Assembly (NCBI GenBank): GCA_902509725.1
Contig: CABWYI010000017.1
Span: 1 to 14,850 of the forward strand
Source of the DNA: an uncultured Pelagibacteraceae bacterium
Lineage (GTDB): Bacteria > Pseudomonadota > Alphaproteobacteria > Pelagibacterales > Pelagibacteraceae
Direction: 5' to 3'
Length of the DNA: 14,850 nucleotides
The position numbers and the translations under genes were made by a program. Below the pieces are notes generated by a model. That model was given only the letters and a program-made list of their open reading frames with translations, was not told where the DNA came from and did not search any database. Position 1 is the first letter of the stretch. Each line of letters opens with the position of its first letter. Positions 7,644 through 14,022 of the stretch are shown here, piece by piece.

Positions 7644-8686
7644 TGTTTTCAAATTTAAGATCTTTAATTTTTAAATTAGATCCTGAGATAGCTCATAATT
7701 TAGCCATAAAATCATTAAAATTAAATTTTGTTCCTAATGTTTTAGACGTTGATAAGAATAATCCTTTATTTAAAACAAAATTATTCAATATAGATTTAGA
7801 AAATCCAATTGGTATGGCCGCAGGTTTTGATAAGAATGCCGAAGTATATAATTCATTGTTTAAATTAGGTTTTGGTTTTGTTGAAGTTGGTACTATCACA
7901 CCACTTAAACAGTATGGAAATCCTAAGCCTAGAGTGTTTAGATTAATCGAAGATGAGGCTTTAATAAATAGACTTGGATTTAATAATTATGGTTCTAAAA
8001 ATGTTGTCGATAGGATTAAATCTAATAAACAAATTGGCTTACTTGGAATTAATATAGGACCAAACAAAGACTCAGATAATAGACTTGAAGATTATTTACA
8101 TTGTTTTAAAATTTTTCACGATGTTGCTGATTATATTACAATAAATATTTCTTCGCCAAATACTGAGGATTTAAGAAGTTTTCATGATCAAAAAAAATTA
8201 AATCAATTATTAGAGGGCATTGATAAAGAAAAAAAATATTTAGGTTCAAAAATTCCAATAGCTGTAAAAGTATCACCAGATATAGATGATCAAGAAATAA
8301 AAAAAATTACGGAAGTTCTTTTAAGCAATAATATTGAGGCTGTTATAATCTCTAATACATCAGACTCTTCTAGAGATAGTTTGAATAATATTCAGAAGCA
8401 TCAAAAAGGAGGCTTATCAGGGAAACCAATAAAAGAAAAATCTACAAAATTGATAAATAAATTTTATAAACTTTTAAATGGAAAAATTAAGATAATTGGT
8501 TGTGGTGGAGTAGATTCTGGAAAAAGTGCTTATGAAAAATTTTTAGCTGGTGCTAATTATGTTCAACTTTATACAGGAATGGTTTTTAGAGGGCCTAACG
8601 TCGTTAATATGATAAAAAAAGAGCTTAAAGAATTATTATTAGTTGATGGTGTAAAAAATTTCGCAGAAATTATAGGAAAAAAATAA
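7643..8686 (+). CDS. pyrD: Dihydroorotate dehydrogenase (quinone), class 2
   Basis: A 347-residue flavoprotein that oxidises dihydroorotate to orotate in pyrimidine synthesis, passing electrons to membrane quinones. Class 2 features are the amphipathic N-terminal helix region (1-30) that docks on the membrane, NPIGMAAGFDKNAE (54-67), GFVEVGTITP (78-87), NRLGFNN (109-115), the catalytic-Ser motif INISSPNTEDLR (168-179), KVSPD (209-213), GGLSGKPI (257-263 region) and the FMN-phosphate loops GCGGV (286-290) and YTG (310-312). The catalytic Ser instead of Cys separates it from class 1. Length fits the family. It overlaps lysyl-tRNA synthetase by one base (TAATG). The following gap to rpmB has no clear terminator but a new promoter. 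Confidence 0.96.
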   Translation: MFSNLRSLIFKLDPEIAHNLAIKSLKLNFVPNVLDVDKNNPLFKTKLFNIDLENPIGMAAGFDKNAEVYNSLFKLGFGFVEVGTITPLKQYGNPKPRVFRLIEDEALINRLGFNNYGSKNVVDRIKSNKQIGLLGINIGPNKDSDNRLEDYLHCFKIFHDVADYITINISSPNTEDLRSFHDQKKLNQLLEGIDKEKKYLGSKIPIAVKVSPDIDDQEIKKITEVLLSNNIEAVIISNTSDSSRDSLNNIQKHQKGGLSGKPIKEKSTKLINKFYKLLNGKIKIIGCGGVDSGKSAYEKFLAGANYVQLYTGMVFRGPNVVNMIKKELKELLLVDGVKNFAEIIGKK

Positions 8687-8705
8687 TACCTGAAATCTTA
8701 TAAAC

Positions 8706-8734
8706 TTGACGAGATCAGTATCTATCCTTATATA
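8706..8734 (+). promoter_or_regulatory. Strong sigma70-type promoter for rpmB
   Basis: TTGACG (8706-8711, five of six consensus bases), a spacer of exactly 17 bases and TATATA (8729-8734, four of six) form the best plus-strand promoter in the window. A start six to seven bases downstream falls near 8741, leaving only about six bases before the rpmB ATG at 8747. The start site is inferred. Confidence 0.65.
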
Positions 8735-8746
8735 GACGATATTATT

Positions 8747-9061
8747 ATGTCAAAAAAATGTGAACTTACTGGAAAAAATCCAATGAAAGGTCATAACGTT
8801 AGTCACGCTAACAATAAGACAAAAAGAAGATTCTTACCTAACTTAAAAAAAGTAAAATTTACTAGCGAGCTTTTAAATAGAAGTTTAAAATTAACAGTTA
8901 GTAATGCAGGGGTTAGATCTGTTGATAAAAAAGGTAGCTTTGATGAGTTCCTAAAGACTGTGAAGAATAAAAATTTATCCCCTAGACTAAAGAAACTAAA
9001 AAAAACAATATTAATTAAATCTCCATTTCAAAAAAAAGCAGTTCAATCTAAAAGTGCTTAA
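8747..9061 (+). CDS. rpmB: Large-subunit ribosomal protein bL28
   Basis: A 104-residue, lysine-rich basic protein of the 50S subunit. The L28 signature is clear: [32 protein letters not shown] at the N-terminus, then a central VKF...[23 protein letters not shown]. It is longer than the 78-residue E. coli protein, as is usual in alphaproteobacteria, because of a C-terminal extension (about 75-104) rich in Lys. Only one Cys (C5) is present, so it is not the zinc-binding form. The usual E. coli-type neighbour rpmG is not adjacent. The gene appears to have its own promoter and a very short leader with no Shine-Dalgarno motif. Its stop shares one base with the ATG of the next gene. Confidence 0.96.
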   Translation: MSKKCELTGKNPMKGHNVSHANNKTKRRFLPNLKKVKFTSELLNRSLKLTVSNAGVRSVDKKGSFDEFLKTVKNKNLSPRLKKLKKTILIKSPFQKKAVQSKSA

Positions 9062-9609
9062 TGAATAAATTATTTTTTTTACTCTCGTTAATTATGGGAG
9101 TTGTTGTTTTAGCCTCAAATTATCTAGTTCAGTTTCCAATTAAATATTACGGTTTACAAGAAATATTAACTTACGGAGCATTTAGCTATCCTATAGCTTT
9201 TTTAATTACCGATTTAGCAAATAGATCTTACGGTAAACTAATAGCAAGAAATATAGTTTATATTGGTTTTATAATAGGTATTAGTTTTACTTTCTTATTT
9301 TCAACAAATTTTGCAGATTTGATTTCTATTAGAATAGCCATCGGTTCAGGAACTGCTTTTTTAGTAGCTCAATTATTAGATGTTCAAATCTTTGATAAGC
9401 TTAGGAAAAAAGATTGGTTTATTGCACCACTTACCTCCTCAATTATTGGATCAACAGTTGATACTTTTTTATTTTTTTCAATTTCTTTTTATGCGACTGG
9501 AGTGCCTTGGATTACTCTTTCATTGGGCGATCTAGCTGTCAAAATTTTAGTAGCACTTATAATGTTAATTCCTTTTAGATTACTTCTAAAAACCTTTAAA
9601 CCAGTCTAA
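9061..9609 (+). CDS. yhhQ: Queuosine-precursor transporter, YhhQ/VUT family
   Basis: A 182-residue membrane protein with about six hydrophobic segments (roughly 4-22, 36-52, 62-82, 88-106, 122-145, 152-176). Signature segments are YPIAFLITDLANRSYG (43-58), LLDVQIFDKLR (105-115) and PLTSSIIGSTVDTFLFF (123-139), all typical of COG1738 proteins. E. coli YhhQ imports preQ0/preQ1, which are precursors of the tRNA wobble base queuosine. The family was earlier listed as vitamin-uptake transporters, so the exact ligand here is inferred. The start codon overlaps the rpmB stop (TAATG), so it is co-transcribed with a ribosomal-protein gene and likely translationally coupled. The gene ends two bases from the convergent ureohydrolase gene. 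Confidence 0.82.
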   Translation: MNKLFFLLSLIMGVVVLASNYLVQFPIKYYGLQEILTYGAFSYPIAFLITDLANRSYGKLIARNIVYIGFIIGISFTFLFSTNFADLISIRIAIGSGTAFLVAQLLDVQIFDKLRKKDWFIAPLTSSIIGSTVDTFLFFSISFYATGVPWITLSLGDLAVKILVALIMLIPFRLLLKTFKPV

Positions 9610-9611
9610 AT

Positions 9612-10556
9612 TTAATAAAGATACTTATAAGAAAGTATTTTATAGGCCAATTTTGCAACTAGAAAATTATAAGAGTTAAAACCTTTTATAGGTGCAAGTT
9701 CATTAATATCTGCGCCAACTATATTAGAATTTTTTGCTGCAATTTTAATTATATCTAATGTTTCATCCCAAAGTAATCCACCAGGTTCTGGTGTTCCTGT
9801 TGCCGGCATTATACTTAAGTCTAATCCATCTACATCAAATGTTAAGTATACAGTCTTATTTTTTATAAGTTTTTTAAATTTTTGTAAGTTCCATTTAGCT
9901 TTATCTTTTGCCCAAAAAATATCAATTCTGGATTTATTTTTTTGCAGATAAGGTATCTCACTTTTTGAGATATTTCTTATTCCAAAAGAAATTAGAGATA
10001 TATTTTTGTAATCTAAACATCTTCTTATAGCTGAAGCATGAGAAAATTTTTCTCCATTGTAACTATCTCTTAAATCAGCGTGAGCATCAAAATGTAAAAG
10101 ACAAATATTTTTATGTCTCTTTACAAAAGGCTCTATACATCCTGGTGTTATGGAATGCTCTCCCCCAAATGTCATAGGAAAAAGTTTTTTATCTAAGATT
10201 TCTTTATTTACACTAGAAATCTTTTTGAGGGCCTTATTGATATTTTTATCAATTTTAAAAGGTTTTAAAGTTTTTATACCTATTCTTTTATAAGGCTCAC
10301 AATTAAGCTCTTCATCATATAATTCAACTTGATGTGATGCTTTAATTATTTCTCTTGGACCATTTTTAGTGCCACCACCATAACTAACAGTTTTTTCTAA
10401 ACCAAACGGGACAATTACAACTTTTTCTTTAAAATTAAATTTATTATCAATTCCTAAAAAACCATCTTTATTTGATAAATATTGCAATTTTTTATCCAAA
10501 AATTTTTGAAAAGTTTTTTCTATCTCTGTTTTTCCATGAAGCCTTATGATAAGCAT
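9612..10556 (-). CDS. speB: Agmatinase-type ureohydrolase (SpeB family)
   Basis: A metal-dependent ureohydrolase that in characterised relatives splits agmatine into putrescine and urea. Manganese-ligand motifs are all present (numbered from an in-frame TTG at 10565): GGEH with H137, DAHAD (160-164) and TFDVDGLD with D244 and D246, followed by TGTPEPGG (256-263). The N-terminal VSYGGGTKNGP (60-70) also fits. The start is uncertain. The ATG at 10556 gives 314 residues and overlaps the upstream DHS-like gene by 65 bases, while a TTG at 10499 gives 295 residues and an eight-base overlap. Residues before about 30 match nothing I know, which favours the shorter form; the ATG is given as the conventional choice. 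It is the last gene of the decarboxylase/DHS-like/ureohydrolase operon. The substrate could be agmatine or an aminoalkylated agmatine; related ureohydrolases with other guanidino substrates cannot be excluded. Confidence 0.8.
   Translation of the reverse strand: MLIIRLHGKTEIEKTFQKFLDKKLQYLSNKDGFLGIDNKFNFKEKVVIVPFGLEKTVSYGGGTKNGPREIIKASHQVELYDEELNCEPYKRIGIKTLKPFKIDKNINKALKKISSVNKEILDKKLFPMTFGGEHSITPGCIEPFVKRHKNICLLHFDAHADLRDSYNGEKFSHASAIRRCLDYKNISLISFGIRNISKSEIPYLQKNKSRIDIFWAKDKAKWNLQKFKKLIKNKTVYLTFDVDGLDLSIMPATGTPEPGGLLWDETLDIIKIAAKNSNIVGADINELAPIKGFNSYNFLVAKLAYKILSYKYLY
9617..9641. terminator. Weak hairpin at the yhhQ/ureohydrolase convergent ends
   Basis: ATACTT (9621-9626) and AAGTAT (9633-9638) form a perfect inverted repeat around a six-base loop. 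The stem extends by a G-U and two A-U pairs on the outside and is followed by TTTTAT on the plus strand. It could act as a weak terminator for the rpmB-yhhQ transcript. It lies inside the last codons of the ureohydrolase gene and is nearly free of G/C, so chance is a real alternative. Confidence 0.2.
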
Positions 10557-11535
10557 CACTCGCAATTAAAGGCAGCACGCTTGTTGCTTCTGCAAATACC
10601 ATCTGTTCCTTTGTAACGTCAACTTTACCCCAAGAACTTGCTTCTTTTAAAGTTGAGCTACTACAAGCACCATCCCTAGAATCTGCTACGGTTATTTGTA
10701 TAGCATATTTGTGCATATCAACTTCTTTACCTAAAAGTTCAGCACATATTACCGTATCTTGTATAAAATTTTTTGGAACACCTCCTCCTATCATAAATAA
10801 TCCTGAACCCTTAGATTGAATTTTAATTTCAGTTAATTCTCTAAATTCCCTGATGGAGTCTATCATCATATGTTTTTTTGGATTTTTCTCCTGATGAATT
10901 ACTAATCCAAAGCCAGCACTTGAGTCTGTGAACGCTGGACAAAAAATTGGAACATTGTTGTCATATGCTGTTTCAATTAATGAGTCTTTTTTTACTGAAT
11001 TTTTTTTCAAATATTTACCCATTTCTTGGATAAACTCTCTAGATGTATAGCTCCGCGGCTCCAAGTTATCGGCTATTTCACAAATTTTCTTGTCGCAAAT
11101 TTGCAACTCATCTTCATCAATATAAGTATCATAAATTCTATCAATATAATTTTTTCTAAGTTCAGCATCATCCTGAAATTGAGAACCTTGATAATGTTTA
11201 AAACCTAAGGCTTCAAAAAAATCCATATCTATAATTGATGCTCCGGTAGCAACAATGGCATCTACCATATTGTATTTTACTAAATCTTTGTAAATATTCA
11301 TACAGCCAGCAGCAGAGGTTGAACCTGCTAATGTTAGAAAAATTGTACAATCTTTGTCTTTTAACATTTCATTATATATATTTGCTGCATTTGCTGTCTC
11401 TCTAGAGACAAATGACATTTTTTCCATAGATGAAATAATTTTTCTTGAGTCAAAAGAAGTTATATCAATATGTTCTACTGGATTTTTTAGAAAATCTTTT
11501 TTACTGTTGTGACCTAAATTTTTGTTATCTGACAT
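10492..11535 (-). CDS. Deoxyhypusine-synthase-like protein (probable homospermidine/aminoalkyl transferase)
   Basis: A 347-residue NAD-dependent enzyme of the deoxyhypusine synthase (DHS) family. Family features are LTLAGSTSAAGCMN (67-80), VATGASIIDMD (95-105), MIGGGVPKNF (248-257), the ITVADSRDGACSSST segment (281-295) and SSWGKV, where K304 corresponds to the lysine that carries the aminobutyl intermediate in eukaryotic DHS. Eukaryotic and archaeal DHS modify eIF5A/aIF5A, which bacteria lack. Plant homospermidine synthase arose from DHS and transfers the aminobutyl group to putrescine instead. I therefore infer a small-molecule acceptor such as putrescine or agmatine. The ATG shares one base with the decarboxylase stop (TAATG), and the 3' end lies under the start of the ureohydrolase gene. 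The human-type DSGARP loop is replaced by SRDGAC, a likely acceptor-site change. Family confident; reaction inferred. Confidence 0.85.
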   Translation of the reverse strand: MSDNKNLGHNSKKDFLKNPVEHIDITSFDSRKIISSMEKMSFVSRETANAANIYNEMLKDKDCTIFLTLAGSTSAAGCMNIYKDLVKYNMVDAIVATGASIIDMDFFEALGFKHYQGSQFQDDAELRKNYIDRIYDTYIDEDELQICDKKICEIADNLEPRSYTSREFIQEMGKYLKKNSVKKDSLIETAYDNNVPIFCPAFTDSSAGFGLVIHQEKNPKKHMMIDSIREFRELTEIKIQSKGSGLFMIGGGVPKNFIQDTVICAELLGKEVDMHKYAIQITVADSRDGACSSSTLKEASSWGKVDVTKEQMVFAEATSVLPLIASDAYHKASWKNRDRKNFSKIFG

Positions 11536-12719
11536 TAAGCAACCAAAGTAGCTTTATTAATGTCTTTACCATAAAGTGTCATTATTGGGCTATCTTCAAC
11601 TTCATAAATTTCATCAGAATAGAAACCATTAAATTGAGTTCTAAATGTTAGTCCATAGGATCCTAATTGACCAAGTTCAATGTAATCATTTTCTTTTATA
11701 TTATTTGGGAGAAGAAAAGGACCTTTCATATAATCCATACTATCACAGGTTGGACCATAGAAATCAAATGCAGTTAGTTTTTTTGAGATAATTTTATTAG
11801 AGCTATCTTTGATCATCTTCGATGGAAAAACTATATTAGGAGTTCCTGCGTCAAAAAGCGTGCCATAAGTTCCATCGTTAATATAAAGTTTTTGTTTTTT
11901 TCTTAAATTCACTCTAACAATTGTTGAGCCACTTTCAGCAACTAGAGCTCTTCCAGGCTCACAAATAATTTCTGTTTGGTTGTCTATTTTCAAATTTTCT
12001 AAGCTTTTTTTAATTTCATTAAAATAATTATCTAAAGATTGTGGAATAAGATCTGGATATATAGTTGGAAATCCTCCGCCAACATTAATATAGTTTGGAA
12101 TAATTTTTGTTTTTTTAATTATATTCCCGATTTCAGTAATACCTTTAGCATAAGAAATTGGGTGCATACATTGCGAACCAACATGAAAACTTAAGCCAAT
12201 TTTATTTGAATGTTGTTTTGCTAATCTTAAAAGACCAGCAGCCTCAGAATTTAAAGCACCAAATTTTTTCGATAAATCTATCTCAGCATGTTCATTTGAA
12301 ACTGAAACCCTTACAAACAACTCAAGATCTTTAGCATTTCCCGTGCTTTCAATAATTTTGATAAATTCTTCTTTTGTGTCTAGTGCGAACGTTTTTATCC
12401 CATACTTAAAATATGCTTCGCCAATACTCTCTCGGCTTTTTACTGTATGCATATAAGAACATTTGGCTGTTTCACTAAATTTCCTTACTGCTTTAATTTC
12501 TTCAATTGAAGCAACATCAAATTGATTGATTCCACTTTTGATTAAAGTTTTAATAACTTCAGGATGTGGATTAGTTTTTACTGCAAATAAAATTTTACCG
12601 GGAAATTTTTTTTGAAAAAATTCGGATGCAGAAAGAATTGAATTCTTTCTGATGCAATAAACTGGCTTATCAGGTCTCAGTTGTTTTACTAGTTCTACAA
12701 CTGACTTAAATTTTTGCAT
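11535..12719 (-). CDS. Ornithine/lysine decarboxylase-type enzyme (fold III PLP)
   Basis: A 394-residue PLP enzyme of the alanine-racemase-like fold III group. In order: the PLP lysine K48 in FAVKTNPHPEV, FDVASIEEI (67-75), HVGSQ (179-183), the phosphate-binding GGGFP (214-218), EPGRALVAESG (254-264), NDGTYGTLFD (281-290) and the catalytic Cys C325 in GPTCDSMD contributed across the dimer. The C-terminal GPTCDS pattern and short length fit eukaryote-like ornithine or bifunctional lysine/ornithine decarboxylases of alphaproteobacteria. The pattern separates it from diaminopimelate decarboxylase and from the longer biosynthetic arginine decarboxylase. It would make putrescine (or cadaverine) in the cytosol. 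An in-frame TTG at 12749 would add ten residues, but the ATG at 12719 is preferred because family proteins begin here and a G6 run (12733-12728) lies eight bases upstream. It is the first gene of the polyamine operon. Confidence 0.85.
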   Translation of the reverse strand: MQKFKSVVELVKQLRPDKPVYCIRKNSILSASEFFQKKFPGKILFAVKTNPHPEVIKTLIKSGINQFDVASIEEIKAVRKFSETAKCSYMHTVKSRESIGEAYFKYGIKTFALDTKEEFIKIIESTGNAKDLELFVRVSVSNEHAEIDLSKKFGALNSEAAGLLRLAKQHSNKIGLSFHVGSQCMHPISYAKGITEIGNIIKKTKIIPNYINVGGGFPTIYPDLIPQSLDNYFNEIKKSLENLKIDNQTEIICEPGRALVAESGSTIVRVNLRKKQKLYINDGTYGTLFDAGTPNIVFPSKMIKDSSNKIISKKLTAFDFYGPTCDSMDYMKGPFLLPNNIKENDYIELGQLGSYGLTFRTQFNGFYSDEIYEVEDSPIMTLYGKDINKATLVA

Positions 12720-12841
12720 TTTTAATGCCCCCCAAAAAAAATTTAACAAAAAAAAGTCTTTTAAAATTTAAAAAACTTTCATGAATCGAGCAATTAATTC
12801 AATACTTAATCAAAGTAAAGGAAATAATTACCTATTGAAAT

Positions 12842-13432
12842 GTGGAAAAAAACTACCATATAAATGTCATGAAAAACGAAGCCACAATTCAAAATTTAGC
12901 TGATTTTGACAACAAAAGTCTACTGATTGTAGACGACGATAACCCTTTTAGAGAAAGATTGGCCAGAGCCATGGAGAAGAAGGGATTTGATGTTATTCAA
13001 GCTGAAGGTGTGCAAAAGGGCATCGATTCGGTTAAACAAAAGAAACCTGGCTTTGCTGTAGTAGATTTAAGATTGGGTGATGGTAATGGATTAGAGGTAG
13101 TTAAAGAAATACAATTATCTAACTCATCAAGCAGAATCATAATGCTTACTGGATATGGAAATATTCCAACAGCCGTGGCAGCAATAAAAGAGGGAGCAAT
13201 CGATTATTTAGCAAAACCTGCTGATGCTGATGACGTAGAGAAAGCTTTGCTAGCAGACCCATTAAAAAAAGCAGCTCCACCAGAAAATCCTATGTCAGCT
13301 GATAGGGTTAAATGGGAACATATTCATAGAGTTTTTGAGTTATGCAATAGGAATGTATCTGAAACTGCAAGAAGATTAAAAATGCACAGAAGAACTCTTC
13401 AAAGAATTTTATCTAAAAGATCTCCTAAATAA
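12842..13432 (+). CDS. regA: RegA/ActR/PrrA-type response regulator
   Basis: A two-domain transcription factor of 196 residues from a GTG at 12842, or 187 from the ATG at 12869. The shorter form is close to the 184 residues of Rhodobacter RegA and may be the true start; neither has a good Shine-Dalgarno motif. The receiver domain (about 25-140) has acidic residues DDD (31-33), phosphoacceptor D75 in VVDLRLGDGNG, T103 and K125. After a proline-containing linker (PPENPMSADRVKWEHI) comes the Fis-type helix-turn-helix (about 160-193) with the very conserved NVSETARRLKMHRRTLQRIL. In other alphaproteobacteria this regulator, with the redox-sensing kinase RegB/ActS/PrrB, adjusts respiration, carbon and nitrogen genes. 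No kinase gene is in the window. It is divergent from the polyamine operon and converges on bioY with an eight-base overlap. Confidence 0.92.
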   Translation: MEKNYHINVMKNEATIQNLADFDNKSLLIVDDDNPFRERLARAMEKKGFDVIQAEGVQKGIDSVKQKKPGFAVVDLRLGDGNGLEVVKEIQLSNSSSRIIMLTGYGNIPTAVAAIKEGAIDYLAKPADADDVEKALLADPLKKAAPPENPMSADRVKWEHIHRVFELCNRNVSETARRLKMHRRTLQRILSKRSPK

Positions 13433-13976
13433 ACTTTCTGAATTTAAAAATTTTCTTAGATATAATTGTCAGTAAACAAATTTTAATAATCTCAGCTAAT
13501 AAAAAAGGTATTACACCTAATTCAATTATCGGTTTGTCCCAACCTATAAGTGTGCCTAACCACAAAATACCCAAAAGATAAATCGTTGATGTTGAAAATA
13601 TTAACTTTGAAAATATAAGCATATAGTTGTCATCTTCAGTAATCAGAGATGCAATAAAGCAAGCGGGAAGAAATCCAATTAAATACCCCATAGTTGGACC
13701 GGTAAAGTATACTAAACCCACTCCTTTCTCTGGAGAATTCGAAAAAACTGGAAAACCAAGAATACCTTCAAGCAAATATAAACCAACTGTAGCTAAGGCA
13801 ACTTTATATCCTAAACTTAATCCTAAAAATAGAACAACAAATGTCTGCATTGTCATTGGGACAGGATAAAAAGGTATTTTCACTTTCGCAGAAACTGCTA
13901 AAATTAATGAGCCTATAAAAATTACAAGTAGTGATTTAATTATTTTTGTTTGAGAATTTTGCTTTATAAGTTCCAT
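13425..13976 (-). CDS. bioY: Biotin transporter BioY
   Basis: A 183-residue membrane protein, the substrate-binding S-component of biotin uptake. The BioY signatures KIPFYPVPMTMQTFVV (33-48), LYLLEGILGFPVF (67-78 region) and GPTMGYLIGFLPA (93-105) are clear, and about six hydrophobic segments can be drawn. BioY can work with an ECF energy module (BioM/BioN, or shared EcfAAT) or, in some bacteria, alone. No ATPase or T-component gene is in this window. The ATG at 13976 has no Shine-Dalgarno motif and lies 46 bases from divergent polA. The 3' end overlaps regA by eight bases. Its presence suggests that the cell salvages biotin from seawater; whether it also makes biotin cannot be judged here. 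Confidence 0.93.
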   Translation of the reverse strand: MELIKQNSQTKIIKSLLVIFIGSLILAVSAKVKIPFYPVPMTMQTFVVLFLGLSLGYKVALATVGLYLLEGILGFPVFSNSPEKGVGLVYFTGPTMGYLIGFLPACFIASLITEDDNYMLIFSKLIFSTSTIYLLGILWLGTLIGWDKPIIELGVIPFLLAEIIKICLLTIISKKIFKFRKFI

Positions 13977-14022
13977 AAAAAATAATACTCTTATTTTAAT
14001 CTTTAATCTATATTTATTTATA

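Noticed and set aside
8719..8742. Inverted repeat around the rpmB -10 box as an L28 or repressor operator
   Set aside because: Only five perfect base pairs of A/T-rich sequence; too short to call a feature by itself.
12720..12749. Longer decarboxylase start at a TTG (12749)
   Set aside because: It would translate the T8G6 tract; the ATG at 12719 begins where family proteins usually do.
12720..12841. A speF-type RNA leader before the decarboxylase
   Set aside because: Only about 120 A/T-rich bases are available and I see no convincing long stems; the known speF motif is a larger structured leader.
13627..13869. Plus-strand open frame opposite bioY (80 codons), and similar frames opposite tyrA, lysS, pyrD and the polyamine genes
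   Set aside because: They lie antisense to clearly conserved genes, show no family motifs and are explained by codon bias of the opposite strand.
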